Below, piece by piece: positions 39,170-43,557 of a stretch of DNA of 43,557 nucleotides. Numbering within the stretch: the stretch's first letter is position 1; every line of letters starts with the position of its first letter. The notes below the pieces were generated by a model. That model was not told the DNA's origin, did no database searches, and saw only the letters and a program-made list of their open reading frames with translations. Origin of the DNA: Phycisphaerales bacterium. Its GTDB lineage: Bacteria > Planctomycetota > Phycisphaerae > Phycisphaerales > SM1A02. Location: assembly GCA_020345805.1 (NCBI GenBank), contig CP070772.1, positions 3,288,941 to 3,332,497 of the forward strand. The letters are read 5' to 3'. The translations under genes and the position numbers were made by a program.

Positions 39170-39850
39170 TCAACGGCGTCGACGTCGGACCAGACCGGCC
39201 AGGCCGAGCAGCGCCAGGGCGCCCGGAGTGGGAATCCCATAGCCGGTCAGATAGAAGCTCATGTCGTACACATCACCGAAGGCATATGAAGACGGCGTCC
39301 ACTTCGGATAGCCGTAATCGTCCATCCAGACGTATGCCTCGTTGCCGAAGATGTTGCCCGCCCCTTGCGCCGAGCAGAGCCAGAAGGCATTCTCCGGGCA
39401 GTTCAGCATGGTGAACGAGACCCAGAACGTGGTGCCTGCCGGAAGCTCAACGCAGTCGAACTCAAGGTCGTAGGCAACCTCTTCGCGATCGAAGAAGTAC
39501 TGCCCCGTGTAGTACTGGCTGGCGATCGGAATAACGCCGGGCGAAACGGCCATGGGATCCACGGCCGGACCGGCGCCGGTGTCCTCATAGAATTCCACCA
39601 GAACCTCGCTGACGTAGTTGAGACCGCCGCCGTAGTACCAGACGACGCTGAAGTGGGCATCCTCGATGTTCCAGTAGGGATACTCATCACCGAGGATGAA
39701 GTCATCGGCGGCCTGTCGCCAGCCGAAGTCGAAGTCGCCGGCACTGAAGCCGTTGCTTCCATCCGGCGGTCCATTGTCAAAGATGACATTTTGAGCCGAG
39801 GCGGACAGCGTTAGTGCCGCCACGGCCAGCAAACCAATTGCAGTTTTCAT
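39170..39850 (-). CDS. secreted protein with PEP-CTERM-like sorting tail
   Basis: The 226-residue product has a signal peptide (MKTAIGLLAVAALTLSASAQ), an aromatic beta-rich body (NVIFDNGPPDGSNG, GWRQAADDFIL, FWVSFTMLNCPENAFW) and the tail IPTPGALALLGLAGLVRRRRR: a Pro-containing box, one membrane helix and a basic end, as in PEP-CTERM substrates of exosortase. This variant is common in Phycisphaerae. The ATG at 39850 was chosen because it has GGAGGAAAG upstream and begins the signal peptide; the open frame continues upstream without protein-like sequence. No exosortase gene lies in the window. Confidence 0.88.
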   Translation of the reverse strand: MKTAIGLLAVAALTLSASAQNVIFDNGPPDGSNGFSAGDFDFGWRQAADDFILGDEYPYWNIEDAHFSVVWYYGGGLNYVSEVLVEFYEDTGAGPAVDPMAVSPGVIPIASQYYTGQYFFDREEVAYDLEFDCVELPAGTTFWVSFTMLNCPENAFWLCSAQGAGNIFGNEAYVWMDDYGYPKWTPSSYAFGDVYDMSFYLTGYGIPTPGALALLGLAGLVRRRRR

Positions 39851-39874
39851 TTTCCGCTTTCCTCCATGTCTGTA

Positions 39875-39886
39875 GTGAACGTTCAC
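39875..39886. promoter_or_regulatory. 12-bp perfect palindrome upstream of the PEP-CTERM gene
   Basis: GTGAACGTTCAC is self-complementary and lies 25 bases before the start codon. It could be an operator for a dimeric regulator; no regulator gene is adjacent. Confidence 0.35.
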
Positions 39887-39897
39887 ATCAAGACGAT

Positions 39898-39925
39898 CGC
39901 GGCCACGTTCCCACCCGTGGTCGCG
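39898..39925. repeat. 10-bp inverted repeat in the PEP-CTERM leader
   Basis: CGCGGCCACG and CGTGGTCGCG pair (one G-T) around an 8-base loop. It may be a leader hairpin of the minus-strand gene or part of its regulatory region. Confidence 0.4.
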
Positions 39926-40921
39926 GACCCCTCTATGAGCGCGGCAAGACACAGATCCGTTGACAAAGAACGGAATCGAAACCCGGGGAAGCAGTGCGTT
40001 GTCATCCTGCCGAGTGTGCGCAACGGACTCGCCCCGCCTCTTCAACCCCGCCGACGAGCGGCGCTCTCACTCTTCTGTGAATCCCGGTACTGGAAGTTTG
40101 CATCGGGCCTTCATGGTTGTCAACAGCATTAATCCGCGATTAGGACGTAATGTTGGCCCCATGACGCAAGTCCTTGAAACTAAGGTTGTTGCGATGTAGT
40201 TTCCCGGTCCGAGCCGCAATCATCCAAGCGGATGAGGAGCCTCGGCGGTATGAGAATCGCAGGCGGGACAATCGCCTGTCTTACAAGCATGCACGTAAGT
40301 TCATGTCCTGGCTAGACTTCGCATCGCGAAGGTCCGACTGCCGGCCATCATGTCTCCGCACCTGCCATTGTGAAAGTTCTGTTAAACCTCGCTCCAGGAA
40401 TGTTGGCCGGACGGCTTATGTCGCCGTCGCCCAGGATCATCAGTGGCCGCTTTAAGTGTCCAAGTATAGAGAGCTTACGGATCAGGCCGACGACGCGCCA
40501 CCGTGAAGACGGGTTCTTCTGAGGAGAGCCCGGAGTCTGTGTGACAACACGGAGCGTGGCGGTTTGCGGGCAGCGTGGCTTTCGGCGCATCTCCGCCGCA
40601 AGGCCCAGTCATCGTTCTGAGACGAATGCACGACCCGTCGTGCACGAGGCGTGGCATCGGTCGGTGGAAGAATGCTGGGCAGGCTGGAGCCAACCCGATC
40701 CGCGGCGCCGTTCGCTCGCCTCCTGCCGGGAGCCTCCCAGGCCGCCCGGGGCAATACGACCGAAGCGGCGATCGGCCTCAACTGCCGTCGCGGACGGTCC
40801 GATTACACAATTGGCCGGCCCGTGCGCCGGCCCCGCTCACGGTTCGCAACTGTCGCTGCGCACGCAGGTTGCGCCGCGGCGTTCGGGTTTGCCGCTCCCG
40901 ATCGGACCACGGAGATCGGAC

Positions 40922-41992
40922 GTGAAACGAGTATTCTCGACCCTGCTTGGCACCATACGGGGCGGCCTCACGACCGATAAGTCGCGCCTCGCCTTCTCGT
41001 CCAACGATCGGGCCGCGAAGGATCGGACCGCCGCCCGCAGCATGGCCGACGCCATCGATCGGGCGATGGAGTTGGGATTGTGGGAGCACGCCGACCGCTT
41101 GGCCTCCTGCGCCGCCCGCTTGGCGGCCGATCATCCCCGCCTCACCGACCGGCTGGCCCGCCTGCGCCTGGCCCAGGGCAATGCCGAACTGGCGCTGTCT
41201 CTGATCGAAGGCTGCCGGCAACAGCCTGCGGCAATGCGCCTGCTCAAGGCCGCCTGTCTCATCATGCTCGGCCGCAAGGAGGAAGCCCATGCAGACCTGC
41301 ACCGGTGGTCCAGAAGGGCTACCGCCCCCCTCGACGCGCGGCTGATGCTGGCGCTGCTGGAGTGGGAGGCCGGCGATCACCATGCGGCCATCCGGGCCGT
41401 GGCCCGGAATCTGAAGCACCTGGAGGATCCGCGCAGCCTGCAACTGCTGCTTCTGCTGGCGCTCCATGACTCGCGAGCGGAACAGGCGGAGAAATGGGCT
41501 CAGCGGCTGCGAACCTGCGCCGCCGCTTCACCGGACGTTCCGAATCTGGATTTGCTTTACCGATCACTGGATCTGTCGCCGGCTTGCCACGAGGTCGGAC
41601 CCACCGACGAACAGGTGAACACTCTGGCCATGGAGCTGGTCATGGCCGAGCCGGTCATTCCAGCTCTTGTCGAGGCGCAGCGCAGGCAACCCCGGCGAAG
41701 CTCCGCCCGGCTCCTCTGCCGCGCGCTGGAGGCGGCGTTGCCGGAGCTGACCGACCAGGGGGCGGCGTTCGAGGCGCTGATGAGCCTGGCGGTGCTGCTG
41801 GACAACCATGAGGCCGCCCGTGGATGGGCGGAGATGGCTCTGGAACTCAGCCCGATGTCCGCATCGGTGGCCCGATTCCTCCAGGAGTTGCCCTCACCTC
41901 CGCCGCAGGCAGAGGCCGGACGTCGGCAGGTTCTGGCCACCATCGGCCGCGCTCCCGCGGAACCGCCCGAGATTCGGGAGAAAGCCGCATGA
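40922..41992 (+). CDS. TPR-like repeat protein 1
   Basis: The 356-residue product is built of helical TPR-like hairpins (ALSLIEGCRQQPAAMRLLKA, ARLMLALLEWEAGDHHAAIR, LQLLLLLALHDSRAEQAEKW). No signal peptide or membrane helix is seen, so it should be cytoplasmic and bind other proteins. A GTG start at 40922 with GGAG 8 bases upstream (ACGGAGATCGGAC) is used; the frame stays open to 40541, but the upstream part is Arg/Pro/Ser-rich and not TPR-like. Its TGA overlaps the ATG of the next TPR gene (ATGA), so the two are translationally coupled. Confidence 0.75.
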   Translation: MKRVFSTLLGTIRGGLTTDKSRLAFSSNDRAAKDRTAARSMADAIDRAMELGLWEHADRLASCAARLAADHPRLTDRLARLRLAQGNAELALSLIEGCRQQPAAMRLLKAACLIMLGRKEEAHADLHRWSRRATAPLDARLMLALLEWEAGDHHAAIRAVARNLKHLEDPRSLQLLLLLALHDSRAEQAEKWAQRLRTCAAASPDVPNLDLLYRSLDLSPACHEVGPTDEQVNTLAMELVMAEPVIPALVEAQRRQPRRSSARLLCRALEAALPELTDQGAAFEALMSLAVLLDNHEAARGWAEMALELSPMSASVARFLQELPSPPPQAEAGRRQVLATIGRAPAEPPEIREKAA

Positions 41993-43194
41993 GCGAGTCG
42001 CCGCTGACCATCGACCGAGAGGAAGCCGCGGGCGTGCTCCGGAAGGTGCGCAACGCGCCCCGGGAGCAGGTCGACGAGGCGATCGACTGGGCGTTCTCGG
42101 TGATGCCTCACAGCCGACCTCTGCAAAGACTGAGGATCCGGCGATTGCTCGATCACGATGACACCGCGGGGGCCGACGCGCTCATTGCTCAAGGCCTGTT
42201 GCAGCGGCCAACCGATGCGGCCCTCGCGCTCCTCCGCGCCGAGAGCCTCACCTTGCAGGGCCGGTTGGAAGTGGCCAAGAACGAATTGCGACTGGCCCTG
42301 AAGAAACGCCCTCGCCATCTGAGCACGCTCCTGCTGGCCGCGCAAGTGGCTCGTCAGCTTGGCGAGTTCCCGCACTCGGTGCGATTCCTCGAACGGGCCC
42401 GCTCCCTGCGACCCGGCGATGAGAACATCCAGAGGCAACTGATGGAGGTACTGATCCGCGCCGATTCCCCGGAGCAGGCCGAGGCGGTGCACGGCAGCAT
42501 GCAGTCGCCTCCGCCGCTGCTCACCGCACAACTGCGGCGATGTCAGGGGCGGCTGCTGGATGCCAGGGATGTTCTGGAGCGAGCGCTCGGTCTCAGTCCC
42601 GACCAGGAGCAGCGCGACGAGCTGACCGAAGCGCTGATCGGATTGTTGGAGGAGATCGGCGACGCATACTCCCTGCGAAAGCTCATCGATGAGGTCGATG
42701 CCGGCCTGCCCCGATCCCACCTCCGCGCGGGGCGTGCCCTGCTAAGCCTGGGCGAGTTTGCCGGAAGCATGGCTCGGGCGGAGGAGCTTGCTCGCCAGCC
42801 GCTGTTCAGGCGAGAGGCGCTGCACACGCTGGTGGTTGCGGCCGCCGAAACGGGCCGGAACCAGTTGGCCCGCGATGCGCTATGCGAGCTTGCCGCGGCG
42901 GAAGATGCGCTGAATCCGCGACGAATGGGCGAATGCTGGCTCAGAGCGTTCCGCGGCAGGATGTTGCAACGACAGAATTGCGCCCTCAGCGCCGGGGCCG
43001 ATCCCAGTCTGAAGCTGCTGCCCGCGCTGCTCAGCGAGGCAGTGGCGGTTTTCGATGAGCAGTTGGTCAACGAGGGGCACGCCCTCAGCCAGGCCGAGTG
43101 CACCGCACTGCAGAAGCACCAGGTGATCTGCCTCGCGGCCCTGGGACGCAAGCGCGATGCAGAGGCCGCCCTCGCCCGCACTCTGGCCGCCTGA
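41989..43194 (+). CDS. TPR-like repeat protein 2
   Basis: The 401-residue product has clear TPR hairpins: ALALLRAESLTLQGRLEVAK, STLLLAAQVARQLGEFPHSV and RFLERARSLRPGDENIQRQL. Its ATG overlaps the stop of the first TPR gene, and CGGGAGAAAG precedes it. It is soluble and cytoplasmic by sequence. TPR proteins next to glycosyltransferase genes can act in protein glycosylation, and the next gene looks like a glycosyltransferase, but the role here is inferred. Confidence 0.78.
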   Translation: MSESPLTIDREEAAGVLRKVRNAPREQVDEAIDWAFSVMPHSRPLQRLRIRRLLDHDDTAGADALIAQGLLQRPTDAALALLRAESLTLQGRLEVAKNELRLALKKRPRHLSTLLLAAQVARQLGEFPHSVRFLERARSLRPGDENIQRQLMEVLIRADSPEQAEAVHGSMQSPPPLLTAQLRRCQGRLLDARDVLERALGLSPDQEQRDELTEALIGLLEEIGDAYSLRKLIDEVDAGLPRSHLRAGRALLSLGEFAGSMARAEELARQPLFRREALHTLVVAAAETGRNQLARDALCELAAAEDALNPRRMGECWLRAFRGRMLQRQNCALSAGADPSLKLLPALLSEAVAVFDEQLVNEGHALSQAECTALQKHQVICLAALGRKRDAEAALARTLAA

Positions 43195-43224
43195 GCAGTC
43201 CCGGCTGCGGGTCTTGATCACCGT

Positions 43225-43264
43225 CCGGCGGAAACGCCGGTAATGCGGGTAACCGTTAACCCGC
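43225..43264 (+). terminator. two consecutive hairpins after the TPR genes
   Basis: CCGGCG-GAAA-CGCCGG (43225-43240) is a perfect 6-bp stem with a GNRA-type tetraloop. It is followed by GCGGGTAAC-C-GTTAACCCGC (43245-43264), a near-perfect stem with one bulged base. They lie 30-70 bases after the TPR stop and before the next promoter, so termination is the simplest reading. No long T-tract follows. Confidence 0.45.
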
Positions 43265-43292
43265 TGCTTCCCATAACAACGCTCCGGGGGCG

Positions 43293-43321
43293 CTCAAGAG
43301 ATGAGTGACACCGACCGATAA
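43293..43321 (+). promoter_or_regulatory. candidate sigma-28 (flagellar) promoter
   Basis: CTCAAG and ACCGATAA are separated by exactly 15 bases. The sigma-28 (FliA) consensus is CTAAAG-N15-GCCGATAA, so the boxes match 5 of 6 and 7 of 8 positions with the right spacing. A start near 43328 would give a leader of about 32 bases for the gene at 43360. Confidence 0.5.
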
Positions 43322-43359
43322 ACAAGTCCGGCTTTCGCCGCATCCCACGGAGAGCAACC

Positions 43360-43557
43360 ATGAGCGTGTTGATCTGCATCCCGACCGCCGGCGATGTGGA
43401 CAGCCGAACGGCCGAGGCGGCACTGGCGATCTGCGCCAACCATCCCGGCGGGGCGAGCCTGCGAACGGTTCGGGCCCATCCAATCGATCGCTGTCGCAAT
43501 CTCTGCGTGTCCGCCTTCCTGCAATCGCCGCATTCGCATCTGCTGTTCCTCGACAGC
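43360..43557 (+). CDS. glycosyltransferase-like protein, N-terminal part (runs off the window)
   Basis: Only 66 codons are visible. They begin MSVLICIPTAGDVDSRTAEA and contain HPIDRCRNLCVSAFLQSPHS followed by HLLFLDS at the window edge. This is the pattern of GT-A fold enzymes that read RNxxxxxFL...hLLflDsD, where the Asp pair binds the sugar nucleotide and metal. CGGAGAG lies 8 bases before the ATG. The rest of the gene is outside the window, so the family call is provisional. A sigma-28-like promoter directly upstream suggests a flagellum-linked role. Confidence 0.6.
   Translation, partial: MSVLICIPTAGDVDSRTAEAALAICANHPGGASLRTVRAHPIDRCRNLCVSAFLQSPHSHLLFLDS

Larger units (their letters stand above)
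39851..40921. other. gene-poor kilobase with palindromes
   Basis: Apart from the palindromes listed, I found no credible gene or RNA here. Small open frames exist (for example 40174-40455), but their products look random (Arg, Ser and Cys-rich, no pattern). The middle part, about 40090-40200, is less GC-rich than the rest. A second perfect palindrome, TGCACGAC-CC-GTCGTGCA, lies at 40627-40644, 278 bases before the next gene. An RNA gene cannot be excluded. Confidence 0.5.

Noticed and set aside
40970..40982. ACCGATAA inside the first TPR gene as a sigma-28 -10 box
   Set aside because: No matching -35 box lies 15 bases upstream and the site is inside coding sequence.
41557..42720. Minus-strand open frame of 387 codons opposite the TPR genes
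   Set aside because: Spans both TPR genes in antisense and shows no domain.
43225..43264. c-di-GMP (GEMM) riboswitch
   Set aside because: Only a GAAA-capped stem is shared; the conserved core bases of that riboswitch are not visible.

Overview
The window is high-GC bacterial chromosome, most likely from a planctomycete of the Phycisphaerae type. Three things point there: a secreted protein with a short C-terminal sorting tail (TPGALALLGLAGLVRRRRR, a PEP-CTERM-like variant common in that group), outer-membrane and lipid A genes (lpxB, a beta-barrel protein), and several proteins with very large inserted or appended low-complexity segments. The lineage is inferred; no rRNA is present. No CRISPR array, transposase, integrase or prophage was seen.

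Layout. 1-823 holds no credible gene but carries copies of a GC-palindromic repeat. 824-5144 has lpxB (+), converging on a GH94 cellobiose-phosphorylase-like gene (-), then an orphan protein with a PD-(D/E)XK nuclease-like signature (-). 5171-9404 has two Na+-coupled amino-acid transporters (AGCS and NSS families), each with about 200 extra residues inserted on what should be the outer face. 9539-11018 has an unrecognised protein and a YkgJ-type cysteine-cluster protein. 11197-11883 has a doubly broken four-helix-bundle gene beside tRNA-Pro(GGG) and tRNA-Ser(GGA). 11908-15447 has truB (+) against lspA, a DksA-like gene and accA (-). 15642-18544 has a P5C dehydrogenase and a secreted SUMF1-fold protein. 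18554-20632 is a two-gene unit: a cysteine-tailed TPR protein and a NapH-like polyferredoxin. 20878-26285 has an M20 dipeptidase, a small membrane protein, a large GATase-like membrane protein and an ABC ATPase. 26376-30476 has an ICMT/MddA-like methyltransferase, a polytopic membrane protein, nadK and serS. 30492-33149 is a KAP-family P-loop NTPase with Ala-rich and Trp-rich repeat segments. 33402-38857 has membrane and envelope proteins, tilS, and a DUF4097 lipoprotein. 39170-39850 is the PEP-CTERM protein. After a gene-poor kilobase, 40922-43557 has two coupled TPR genes and the start of a glycosyltransferase-like gene that sits behind a good match to a flagellar sigma-28 promoter.

Function. 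Most genes are housekeeping (lpxB, truB, lspA, accA, nadK, serS, tilS) with amino-acid metabolism and uptake (two Na+ symporters, P5C dehydrogenase, dipeptidase). The least explained parts are the KAP NTPase, the polyferredoxin/Cys-tail TPR pair, the two transporters with extracytoplasmic inserts, the DksA-like protein with a histone-H1-like tail and no zinc site, and the TPR/glycosyltransferase locus under a possible sigma-28 promoter. No clear new multi-gene system was proven; these are the best leads.
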